Shown here: positions 7,968-14,880 of the stretch, one piece after another | Numbering within the stretch: the first letter of the stretch is position 1 | How the letters are laid out: every line of letters starts with the position of its first letter | Source: Acidimicrobiaceae bacterium | GTDB taxonomy: Bacteria > Actinomycetota > Acidimicrobiia > Acidimicrobiales > UBA8592 | DNA length: 23,383 nt | NCBI GenBank assembly: GCA_002724825.1 | Contig: PBPU01000066.1 | Coordinates: forward strand, 1,802 to 25,184 | Direction: 5' to 3' | Notes under the pieces: generated by a model | Seen by the model: only the letters and a program-made list of their open reading frames with translations | What the model was told of the DNA's origin: nothing | Database searches by the model: none | Position numbers and translations under genes: made by a program

Positions 7968-9229
7968 TAGGGCAACCGACTGATCTCTGGGTTTGGAGAG
8001 ATTAAAACACGTGCGATTCTTCTTCCTTGAACTCTCTCAACATAGAACTTGTGCTGGTTAATTTCGATTGTCTCACCGACAGCCGGAACATGGCCAAGGG
8101 AATTGAAGATAAGGCCGCCGACAGTATTCCACTCACCTGCTGGTAGATCGATCATCAGCATTGCTTCTAAGTCATCTAAGTCAGCGCGTCCATTCACTCT
8201 GAAGGTACCATTTGTGAGACGCTCGATCATGGGGGGTTCGACGTCAAACTCGTCAACGATTTCACCGACAACTTCTTCTATCAGGTCCTCGAGAGTTACC
8301 AGTCCGGCTGTCCCCCCGTACTCGTCGATAACGATTGCCATATGGAATGTTTCTGACTGCATTTCTCTGAGTAACTGTGAGATTTTTTTGGCTTCTGGGA
8401 CGTAGAACGGCTCACGCATGATTTCTGATACTTTTTTATCATTTGAACCATCCTTGAGGGACTTCATAATATCTTTTGAGTAGATAATGCCTCGGATGTC
8501 GTCGATGTTTTTTCCGAAAACTGGAACTCTGGTGAATCCATGTTCGATAACTACGCTGGCGGCTTTATCAATGGTGTCACGATCGCATACAGCTGTTATA
8601 TCTGGCCGAGGAACCATGACCTCGTGAGCTACGGTGTCTCCGAATTCTATGACGTGCTCTATGAGGACACGCTCTTCTTCGTCTATGGCTGCACTTGCTG
8701 CTGCCTCTTCAGCTAGTGCCAGTAGCTCTTCTTCTGAGACTTCACCCTCTGGCACTCCATTTGGAAGGGTCCCCCCCAGTCGGGTGACAATTCCATTGGC
8801 TACCCACCGTAGCGGTGCGATAGATGAAAGTAACTTTACAAGTGGAGCGGCCATAGTAGCACTTCGATCTGGATGAGCTAGTGCCCAGCTCTTGGGCAGT
8901 GCCTCTGCTACCGCATATAGAAGTAACAGTTCTGCGATGAATGCACAGGCTAGCTGCCATGTTCCCCAATGTTCCATAACGATTATTGTCATTACGGTTG
9001 CAGCACCTATTTGGCATGCTAGAACCATAAAGAGGATTGGTGGGAGGACATGTTCTCGTCGGTCTATCAAGTCTCGGAGAGTTCTAGCACCTCGCCGCCC
9101 TTCTTCTACGAGCGCTTCGGCACGCGCAGTGCTGACGCGCGTGATCGCTGTTTCAGCAGCTGCTAGAAAAGCGGCTGCTGAGATTGCGACAACAAATGCT
9201 ATGATTCCGGCTACTTCTGATTCATTCAT
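7967..9229 (-). CDS. CNNM/CorC-family membrane protein with CBS pair
   Basis: A 420-residue protein of the DUF21-CBS-CorC_HlyC family, often labelled hemolysin-like; characterised relatives are linked to magnesium efflux. Hydrophobic segments at about 6-25, 61-84 and 91-109, plus a weaker one near 125-145, form the DUF21 membrane domain with the EALPKSWAL signature. Next come two CBS motifs (EVMVPRPDITAV to GIIYSKDIM, then ...DEYGGTAGLVTLEDLIEEVVGEI). The C-terminal transporter-associated domain includes WNTVGGLIF. It overlaps ybeY by 4 nt (ATGA) and era by 1 nt, inside the conserved phoH-ybeY-era cluster. Ion specificity cannot be read from the sequence. Confidence 0.92.
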   Translation of the reverse strand: MNESEVAGIIAFVVAISAAAFLAAAETAITRVSTARAEALVEEGRRGARTLRDLIDRREHVLPPILFMVLACQIGAATVMTIIVMEHWGTWQLACAFIAELLLLYAVAEALPKSWALAHPDRSATMAAPLVKLLSSIAPLRWVANGIVTRLGGTLPNGVPEGEVSEEELLALAEEAAASAAIDEEERVLIEHVIEFGDTVAHEVMVPRPDITAVCDRDTIDKAASVVIEHGFTRVPVFGKNIDDIRGIIYSKDIMKSLKDGSNDKKVSEIMREPFYVPEAKKISQLLREMQSETFHMAIVIDEYGGTAGLVTLEDLIEEVVGEIVDEFDVEPPMIERLTNGTFRVNGRADLDDLEAMLMIDLPAGEWNTVGGLIFNSLGHVPAVGETIEINQHKFYVERVQGRRIARVLISPNPEISRLP

Positions 9230-9699
9230 GACTGGTAGTGGTGTGCTAGCAATACTTTTTCACGTTCTTGCATAATTCGTTTTTCTTCATCCTCAGCATG
9301 ATCATGGCCAAGGATATGAAGGACTCCATGAATGACGAGAAGGGCAATTTCGTCTTCGAATGGTTTTTTGTAAATGTCAGCGTTCTTTCGAGCAACAGAG
9401 GGGCAGATAAAGATATCACCGAGGATTTGTGGAGGGCCGTCAGGGTCTGTCGTTGTTTTGGTTGTTCCTTGGGTAGGGCCGTCTATGGGGAAAGCGAGAA
9501 CATCTGTTGGGCCATTTTCTCCCATATGTTCAGTATTAAGGTCGGTCATTATTTCTTCATTAATAAAGAACAGGGCTAGCTCACCTTCGGAAATATTTTC
9601 AGCTTCGAGAGCTAGTTCGGCTAGCCGTCGCCAACGTTCAGTCTCTATATCTGCTTCGGCATCATGATGCGGTAAGTCTGATTGGGCGGTAACTTTCAA
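9226..9699 (-). CDS. ybeY: Endoribonuclease YbeY (rRNA maturation factor)
   Basis: Single-strand RNase involved in 16S rRNA 3'-end maturation and ribosome quality control. The zinc site HGVLHILGHDH gives His124, His128 and His134, matching the family pattern. A preceding segment, ILGDIFICP, is also typical. At 157 residues the length is normal. The start is TTG, overlapping the phoH stop as TTGA. No better in-frame ATG exists before the conserved fold, so expression is probably by coupling to phoH. Confidence 0.95.
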   Translation of the reverse strand: MKVTAQSDLPHHDAEADIETERWRRLAELALEAENISEGELALFFINEEIMTDLNTEHMGENGPTDVLAFPIDGPTQGTTKTTTDPDGPPQILGDIFICPSVARKNADIYKKPFEDEIALLVIHGVLHILGHDHAEDEEKRIMQEREKVLLAHHYQS

Positions 9700-10652
9700 C
9701 TGGATTCTTCTTTGGGTGATTTATTGTTGTACGCATCGACAATGTCCTGAACGATTCGGTGCCGAACAACATCCTTACTTGTGAGGTGAACAAAGGAGAT
9801 GCCTTCAATTTCTCCAAGCAGGGTCTCGAGGTGGTGTAATGATTGCCGACCATTTTGAACATCCACTTGGGTTGAATCACCAGTGACTACAACTCGGGAC
9901 CCGAATCCTATTCGGGTCAGGAACATTTTCATTTGCTCCGGCGTGGTGTTTTGTGCTTCGTCAAGGATAACAAAGGCATTATTGAGTGTTCGACCTCGCA
10001 TGAAGGCGAGTGGCGCAACTTCAACTGGTCCTTCTTCAACGAGTTGCTCGACGCTATCCATATCCATTAAGTCATGCAACGCGTCGTATAGGGGACGTAA
10101 GTACGGGTCGACTTTTGCCATTAAGTCCCCGGGAAGGAATCCCAACCTCTCGCCAGCTTCGACGGCGGGACGTGTAAGGATTATGCGGTTAACTTCTTTT
10201 GAGCGGAGGGCCTTGACAGCCATGGCTACAGCTAACCAGCTCTTTCCCGTGCCGGCTGGTCCAATTCCAAAAGTGATAATGTTCTTTGCTATAGCTTCTA
10301 CGTAGCGTTTTTGTCCAAGTGATTTCGGGCGAATTGTTTTTCCTTTGACGCGAAGGATGTCCGCCCCGAGAATATCTGACGGGCGTTCGTCGGCTAATAC
10401 TAGATCTATAGATTTCCCCAGACTTGAAGAGTCTATTACATGGCCGTCTTTGAGTAGTGCAACCATCTCTTCGAATAACGAACCGACTCTGGTGGCGTCT
10501 GCTCCACTAATTGAGATTTGATTACCACGAGCGTGGATGTCAACCTCGGGGAAAGCGGCTTCGATAGATTTGAGGTGTAAATCCCGTTCCCCGAATAGGC
10601 CTGTCATTAACTGGTTATCCGGAATATTAATTTTGACTACAGGTTCATTCAT
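9696..10652 (-). CDS. phoH: PhoH-like ATPase
   Basis: A PhoH-family P-loop ATPase, thought to act in RNA metabolism; its exact role is unsettled. An N-terminal KH-like small domain (about 1-70) precedes the ATPase core. The core carries Walker A GPAGTGKS (131-138), the family signature TRPAVEAGERLGFLPGDL, Walker B FVILDEAQN and VVTGDSTQVD. The 318 residues are typical. It heads the tightly overlapping phoH-ybeY-CNNM-era set. The ATG at 10652 has neither a clear ribosome site nor a clear -10 at the leaderless distance. A hairpin lies in its 5' region, between it and the upstream oxidoreductase. Confidence 0.95.
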   Translation of the reverse strand: MNEPVVKINIPDNQLMTGLFGERDLHLKSIEAAFPEVDIHARGNQISISGADATRVGSLFEEMVALLKDGHVIDSSSLGKSIDLVLADERPSDILGADILRVKGKTIRPKSLGQKRYVEAIAKNIITFGIGPAGTGKSWLAVAMAVKALRSKEVNRIILTRPAVEAGERLGFLPGDLMAKVDPYLRPLYDALHDLMDMDSVEQLVEEGPVEVAPLAFMRGRTLNNAFVILDEAQNTTPEQMKMFLTRIGFGSRVVVTGDSTQVDVQNGRQSLHHLETLLGEIEGISFVHLTSKDVVRHRIVQDIVDAYNNKSPKEESS

Positions 10653-10678
10653 TGCTGTATTAAGGGTAGATCACAGAT

Positions 10679-10712
10679 GCCCAGAAACCAAAATGCAGGT
10701 ACGTTCCTGGGC
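10679..10712 (-). other. Hairpin between quinone oxidoreductase and phoH
   Basis: The arms GCCCAGAAAC (10679-10688) and GTTCCTGGGC (10703-10712) enclose 14 nt. On the plus strand one pair is an A-C mismatch, but in minus-strand RNA it becomes G-U, giving ten consecutive pairs. This suggests the structure matters in the minus-strand transcript. No U-run follows on that strand, so it is not a standard intrinsic terminator. It may be an RNA-processing or attenuation element ahead of phoH, or a transcript-end stabiliser. Confidence 0.35.
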
Positions 10713-10741
10713 GGTCGCTTATTTTTTGTCCTGGTGTCACT

Positions 10742-11728
10742 TTATGGAAGCTCAATGATAATTTTTCCTATATTTTTGTTGCTCTCCATGTATGTGTGAG
10801 CTTCGCCTATGCGCTGAAAAGGATATTTGGTATCAATAACTGGCTTATAGGAACCATCTTCGAACTTGGGAGTAATGCGTGATATGAAAATCTCAGCTAG
10901 TGCAATCTTTTCTTCTATCGATCTGCTTCTGAGGACTGTTCCAATTAAGGTCAAACGTTTTTGTAATAGTGCCCCAAGATTAATATCAGCTCTTCCGCCC
11001 CCCATTGCTCCAACTTGGACAATTGTGCCTTGGGAAGATACGCAACGGAAGTTTCTCTCTAAGTAGTCGCCGCCTACCACATCAAGGATCACTTCGACCC
11101 CGATTTTCCCTTTTAATTCCGCCCATTTTTTTACTTCGTCGACAAAGTCTTGCGCTTTGTAGTCGATTGCTAGGTCGGCCCCGAGTTGTTTACATGTCTC
11201 TAACTTTGGAGCCGAAGCTGTTACTGCGACTTGTGCACCTAATTCTTTTGCTATTTGGATTCCAGCTGTTCCAACCCCCGAACCGCCAGCATGGATTAAG
11301 CATTTATGGCCTGGCTGCAAGTTTCCCTTATCCATCAGCGCATCGAAGGCGGTAATCCATACTTCTGGAATCGACGCTGCTTCGACAACTGATATTCCTT
11401 CCGGAACTGGGATAATTTGTCTTTCATCAGCGACAAGGTACTCTGCATAACCTCCGCCACCGACAATGCCCATGACTTTGGTTCCGATAGGATACTTGTT
11501 TGCAGCTTCTCCCGAAGATTCAATAGTTCCAGAAAATTCAATACCAGGTATTTCATATTCTGCCTCTGGCCCTGGGTACAGGCCTCTTCTTTGTAGGAGG
11601 TCTGCGCGATTTAGTGCCGTAGCAGCGACTTTGACTCGGACTTCGGTTGGCCCGGGTTTCGGAAGGGGTATCTCTTGGATTTTAAGAACATCGACTTCTC
11701 CGTATCCTTCAAGAACTACGGCCTGCAT
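10742..11728 (-). CDS. NAD(P)H:quinone oxidoreductase, PIG3-type MDR family
   Basis: Zinc-independent medium-chain reductase of the quinone oxidoreductase (QOR/PIG3) group, 328 residues. The N-terminal GroES-like domain has the PIG3-like ALNRADLLQRRGLYPGP near 38-54. The Rossmann domain has a nucleotide-binding loop AGGSGVGTAG at about 147-156. The cysteine/histidine set that binds catalytic zinc in alcohol dehydrogenases is absent. It reduces quinones or enones with NADPH in known relatives; the substrate here is unknown. Its ATG shares a base with the acyl-CoA synthetase stop (TAATG), so the two genes form one unit. Confidence 0.9.
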   Translation of the reverse strand: MQAVVLEGYGEVDVLKIQEIPLPKPGPTEVRVKVAATALNRADLLQRRGLYPGPEAEYEIPGIEFSGTIESSGEAANKYPIGTKVMGIVGGGGYAEYLVADERQIIPVPEGISVVEAASIPEVWITAFDALMDKGNLQPGHKCLIHAGGSGVGTAGIQIAKELGAQVAVTASAPKLETCKQLGADLAIDYKAQDFVDEVKKWAELKGKIGVEVILDVVGGDYLERNFRCVSSQGTIVQVGAMGGGRADINLGALLQKRLTLIGTVLRSRSIEEKIALAEIFISRITPKFEDGSYKPVIDTKYPFQRIGEAHTYMESNKNIGKIIIELP

Positions 11729-13317
11729 TACATTAGCCCCAATAGTTTGTGTGCTCTTTCACGAAGTTCGTACTTTAGTACTTTCCCAGAGGCGTTTAAT
11801 GGCAGCGTTTCGATGAATTGAATGTACCTTGGGCATTTATAGTTTGCCATCTCGTTCCGGCACCATCCTATGATTTCTTCGGGGTCAGGTTGCCTTCCTG
11901 TGGCTCGGACAACAAAGGCGCATCCTACTTCGCCCATTCGCTGATGCGAGACGCCAACTACAGAGACCTGTCCGATATCTGGATGGGCAAGCATGAGGGA
12001 TTCGACTTCTGCGGGGTAAACGTTAAAGCCTCCGTTGATGTACATATCTTTTTTTCTGTCAGTTATTGAAATATTGCCTTCATGGTCCATAACTCCTATG
12101 TCGCCAGTATGTAGCCACCCTTCATCATTGATTGCCTGAGCCGTTTGCTCGGGGTCATCGAGATACCCTTTCATGACGTTGTATCCGCGGACGATAATTT
12201 CTCCTGGGTCCCCTCTTGAAACCTCCTCATTCTGTTCATTAACGATTTTGACTTCCATCCCTGGCATTGCCCGGCCAGAGGTTTTCGCTATTGTCTCTGG
12301 GTCGTCATCGTGGCGGCACATGGTTGCCAGCCCGGATCCTTCAGTTAACCCATATCCTGTCACAACTGTTTCGAAGCCTAGTTTCTCTCGCATCTGAACA
12401 ATCATTTCTACTGGAATGACAGCTGCTCCTGTTACTGCGAGACGTAAGGTTGACATGTCAAAATTTTCTAAATCAGGGTGATTAAGTATCGTCTGGTAGA
12501 TTGCTGGCGGCCCTGGAAGCATCGAGATTCGATCGATAGGGACTCGATGCATTACTTCGGCTACATCGAAAATGGGATGAGGGAGCATACAAGCGCCCTT
12601 CATCAGGCACGCGAGAATACCTGCGTTTAGCCCGAAAGAATGGAAAAAGGGATTTACTATCAGGTATCTATCTCCAGCTTGAAGCCCAACTATGTCGGCC
12701 CAGTCGTTATATCCTCGGGTTACTGCTGAATGTGTCAGCATTGCTCCTTTGGGGAGTCCTGTCGTTCCCGAAGTAAACATGATATGGCAAAGATCATTTC
12801 CAGAAATGCTGCTTCTTCGTTCTTGATAGGTAGTTTCATCGGTCAAATCTGAACTATTGAGAAACTCGGCCATGGAAGTCGTGCCTTTTTGAGGTTGACC
12901 TCTCATGACGATGATTTCGTTTAAAGCACCTAGGTCTTGAGTATCGAGCAGAAGGTTGACGTAGTTTGTATCAAGAAAGTCGGTGACGGTGAATAGTCGT
13001 TTCACGTTGGCGCGCTTGAGAACGTAGCTTGCTTCTTTACCTTTAAATCGTGTGTTGATGGGAACTAGTACGCCTCCGATCTGATGGACCCCAAGAGCTG
13101 CTACGACCCATTCCCATGTATTCGGGGCCCAAATTCCGACTCTTTCTCCATGTTCTACGCCGTGTGAAATAAGTGCTCGAGCCATTTTTCGAACATGGAA
13201 GTGAAGATCATTGAAGCTCCAATCGATTTCTCCATCTACGAGTGCTTGTGCAGATCCGAAGAGATTTGCAGCCTGTTCGACTATGTCGGGGATTGTTCGC
13301 TCATCTGGTTCTACCAT
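11728..13317 (-). CDS. Acyl-CoA synthetase (FadD-type AMP-forming ligase)
   Basis: AMP-forming ligase that activates a carboxylic acid to its CoA thioester through an acyl-adenylate; 529 residues. The motifs are all intact: P-loop FTSGTTGLPKG (181-191), VTGYGLTEGSG, hinge WLHTGDIG...ITDRKKDMYINGGFNVYPAEVE, and the C-terminal PLNASGK with the catalytic Lys512. The closest resemblance by eye is to actinobacterial FadD3/FadD17-like enzymes, but the substrate (fatty acid, steroid-ring or aromatic acid) cannot be decided. It is coupled to the quinone oxidoreductase downstream, with a short-chain dehydrogenase-like gene upstream. The start ATG has no ribosome site but has TAAGCT 7 nt upstream. Confidence 0.92.
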   Translation of the reverse strand: MVEPDERTIPDIVEQAANLFGSAQALVDGEIDWSFNDLHFHVRKMARALISHGVEHGERVGIWAPNTWEWVVAALGVHQIGGVLVPINTRFKGKEASYVLKRANVKRLFTVTDFLDTNYVNLLLDTQDLGALNEIIVMRGQPQKGTTSMAEFLNSSDLTDETTYQERRSSISGNDLCHIMFTSGTTGLPKGAMLTHSAVTRGYNDWADIVGLQAGDRYLIVNPFFHSFGLNAGILACLMKGACMLPHPIFDVAEVMHRVPIDRISMLPGPPAIYQTILNHPDLENFDMSTLRLAVTGAAVIPVEMIVQMREKLGFETVVTGYGLTEGSGLATMCRHDDDPETIAKTSGRAMPGMEVKIVNEQNEEVSRGDPGEIIVRGYNVMKGYLDDPEQTAQAINDEGWLHTGDIGVMDHEGNISITDRKKDMYINGGFNVYPAEVESLMLAHPDIGQVSVVGVSHQRMGEVGCAFVVRATGRQPDPEEIIGWCRNEMANYKCPRYIQFIETLPLNASGKVLKYELRERAHKLLGLM

Positions 13318-13322
13318 GAGCT

Positions 13323-13354
13323 TTAGCTTAGATCTGCTTCCTGTAAGAAGCTAA
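13323..13354. repeat. Overlapping inverted repeats before the acyl-CoA synthetase
   Basis: An outer perfect 7-bp repeat, TTAGCTT (13323-13329) / AAGCTAA (13348-13354), shares its right arm with an inner pair, GCTTC (13336-13340) / GAAGC (13347-13351), so two alternative hairpins are possible. The outer left arm overlaps the candidate -10 box of the acyl-CoA synthetase. This fits an operator half-site arrangement or a weak terminator for the upstream gene. Function is unknown. Confidence 0.3.
13325..13330 (-). promoter_or_regulatory. Candidate -10 box for leaderless acyl-CoA synthetase mRNA
   Basis: TAAGCT stands 7 nt before the ATG at 13317, with no Shine-Dalgarno. It overlaps one arm of an inverted repeat, a position where a repressor could block transcription. 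Confidence 0.35.
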
Positions 13355-13374
13355 GGGAGGGAATTGTTTTGCAG

Positions 13375-14124
13375 CTACTGCAGCCCTTTGTAGGTTCCTC
13401 CTGCGACAGGTAAAGCAGCTCCGGTGATATATCCGGCCTGTTCTGAGCAAAGGAAAGCAGCTACTTGACCAAAGTCCTCAGCTTTTCCTATTTTTCCTGC
13501 AGGGACCGTTTTTGCGAGTTCGTTAAGGTCCGCATCGCCGTAGATGCTTGTTACGCGATCAGTTGCATGAAAGCCTGGCTGAATGGAGTTTACGGTGACG
13601 CCATCCTTAGCAACTTCTAGAGCTAGCGTCTTTAAAAACCCAGTTGCTCCTGCTCGTGCCGTATTGGACAGCATGATGTTGGGAATTGGCTGACGAACAG
13701 AAATGGAAGTAATTGCTAACACCCGTCCCCATTTTCTTTTCTGCATGCCAGGTACAGAAGCTTTACACATTGCAATTACCGACATCAAATTCAGATCAAG
13801 CGCTGAGCTGTAGGCATCGACTTCAGTACTAGCAAAATCGCCAGGAGGTGGGCCTCCAGCGTTGGTAACAAGAATGTCGATACCAGAGTCGAAGGCTTTC
13901 TCCGCATCTTCGATGAGGCTTGTTGCGCCATCGGGGGTTGAGACATCGCTGACAATTGGGATGGTGTTTGGAATTGAAGCTGCCGCTTCGTGGAGGCGTT
14001 CCTCATTCCTGCCAGAGATGACGACGAGGCAACCTGCTTGCCCTAAGGCAGCGGCAGTTGCATATCCTAAGCCTGCTGATGAGGCGGCGACGAGAGCCTT
14101 GCGACCTGAAATACCTAAGTCCAC
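13375..14124 (-). CDS. SDR-fold protein with atypical active site
   Basis: Short-chain dehydrogenase/reductase fold, about 249 residues. The cofactor loop is AASSAGLG near the N-terminus, followed by NAGG in the central region, NSIQPGF, and the C-terminal ITGAALPVAGG typical of FabG-like proteins. In the usual Ser...Tyr-x3-Lys active site only the Ser is kept. Aligning SNTARAGATGFLKTLA with the usual YSASKAA...TKSLA puts Ser (about residue 153) at the Tyr position and Arg (about 157) at the Lys position. This fits a known divergent SDR group annotated as 3-oxoacyl-ACP reductase-like, so standard reductase activity is doubtful. The start is set at GTG 14124 because TACGCT lies exactly 6 nt upstream; a TTG at 14130 is the alternative. 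It probably forms a neighbourhood with the acyl-CoA synthetase 57 nt downstream. Confidence 0.86.
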   Translation of the reverse strand: MDLGISGRKALVAASSAGLGYATAAALGQAGCLVVISGRNEERLHEAAASIPNTIPIVSDVSTPDGATSLIEDAEKAFDSGIDILVTNAGGPPPGDFASTEVDAYSSALDLNLMSVIAMCKASVPGMQKRKWGRVLAITSISVRQPIPNIMLSNTARAGATGFLKTLALEVAKDGVTVNSIQPGFHATDRVTSIYGDADLNELAKTVPAGKIGKAEDFGQVAAFLCSEQAGYITGAALPVAGGTYKGLQ

Positions 14125-14130
14125 ACTCAA

Positions 14131-14136
14131 AGCGTA
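14131..14136 (-). promoter_or_regulatory. Candidate -10 box for leaderless SDR mRNA
   Basis: TACGCT, six bases, then GTG at 14124. It decides the start codon over the TTG at 14130, which would lie in the spacer between box and start. Confidence 0.35.
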
Positions 14137-14216
14137 CCCATCCGTTGAGCGTTTTGTATTGATGCAGCACTCGAATAGCTTCGTTACTTGAGTTCCTCAT
14201 TTAGTTTTGCCTCTTC

Positions 14217-14222
14217 TAAACT
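14217..14222 (+). promoter_or_regulatory. Candidate -10 box for the 29-aa plus-strand peptide
   Basis: TAAACT lies exactly 6 nt before the ATG at 14229. No -35 at normal spacing is seen; the nearest TTGAGT at 14188 is 23 nt away. Confidence 0.3.
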
Positions 14223-14228
14223 TGGAAC

Positions 14229-14318
14229 ATGGCAAAAAGGGCTATTGGGATTCGGATGATTGCTGCGGTTGTTGTGTGCATGATGGTGGCCTCAGTTGTG
14301 GTTCCATTGTTGTTGTAA
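14229..14318 (+). CDS. Candidate 29-aa membrane peptide
   Basis: A very short frame in the 276-bp gap between the divergent SDR and YbaK genes. The product starts MAKRAIGIR and then is almost wholly hydrophobic (Ile, Ala, Val, Met, Leu) up to the stop, which looks like a single membrane helix with a positively charged cytoplasmic start. A -10-like box at the leaderless distance supports expression. The rest of the gap (about 14319-14388) shows no further gene. No family is recognised, and 30 codons can be open by chance. Confidence 0.33.
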   Translation: MAKRAIGIRMIAAVVVCMMVASVVVPLLL

Positions 14319-14388
14319 AATTTTCTCTAGCTGCTCTTTCCAGCGTCAATGTTCCGATAGGCAATTCAAGCTCTAAGTTATTTCGAGT

Positions 14389-14394
14389 TAGTAT
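14389..14394 (+). promoter_or_regulatory. Candidate -10 box for leaderless YbaK-type gene
   Basis: TAGTAT, then six bases, then GTG at 14401. There is no Shine-Dalgarno. An ATG two bases earlier is followed at once by a stop, so GTG is the only reasonable start. Confidence 0.4.
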
Positions 14395-14400
14395 CTTTAT

Positions 14401-14880
14401 GTGACTCCAGCTATCGATGCCTTGTCTGCAGATGAACAAGAATTTCGAATCCTTGAGTATGCCCATAATGCAGCAGCTGAGAACTATGGGAATGAGGCTG
14501 CAGATCAACTTGGGCTGAATCCTTCACATGTCTTCAAGACGCTGCTCGCCGAGCTTCAGAGCGGTGAGATTGTTGTTGCGGTCGTTCCAGTGACCTCTTT
14601 GTTGGATTTAAAAGCTCTATCGAAAGTTGCTGGCGTAAAAAAGGCGAAGATGGCTGACGTTTCGGTAGCTGAACGCAGAACCGGCTACGTAGTGGGCGGA
14701 ATTTCTCCCTTTGGGCAGGTCCGCCCACATAGGACATTCGTTGATGATTCAGCGCTGCTTTACAGTGAGGTCTTTGTTAGTGGCGGCAAACGTGGTCTGG
14801 AAGTAGCTATTTCACCTAGTAGCTTTGAAGGTGTGCTCGGGGCAATATACGCTCCTTTGACAGGAGGAAAAAATGAGTGA
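14401..14880 (+). CDS. YbaK/EbsC-family aminoacyl-tRNA deacylase
   Basis: A 159-residue free-standing editing-domain protein of the YbaK/ProX type, which removes wrongly attached amino acids such as Cys from tRNA-Pro. Family features are the early VFKTLL motif, VVAVVPVTSLLDLKALSKVAG, the GYVVGGISPFGQ motif with the conserved Gly-x-x-Ser-Pro-Phe/Gly core, and the late FVSGGKRGLEVAISP. The length is normal. The start is GTG with a leaderless-type box. The 3' end overlaps the decarboxylase gene by 8 nt, and the GGAGG for that gene lies inside this one, so the two are co-transcribed. Exact tRNA specificity is not readable. Confidence 0.9.
   Translation: MTPAIDALSADEQEFRILEYAHNAAAENYGNEAADQLGLNPSHVFKTLLAELQSGEIVVAVVPVTSLLDLKALSKVAGVKKAKMADVSVAERRTGYVVGGISPFGQVRPHRTFVDDSALLYSEVFVSGGKRGLEVAISPSSFEGVLGAIYAPLTGGKNE

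Noticed and set aside
8892..9275. A 127-codon plus-strand frame over the CNNM gene 5' end
   Set aside because: Ser/Ala/Arg-rich low-complexity product typical of the complement of a hydrophobic coding sequence; the opposite strand has a convincing family match.
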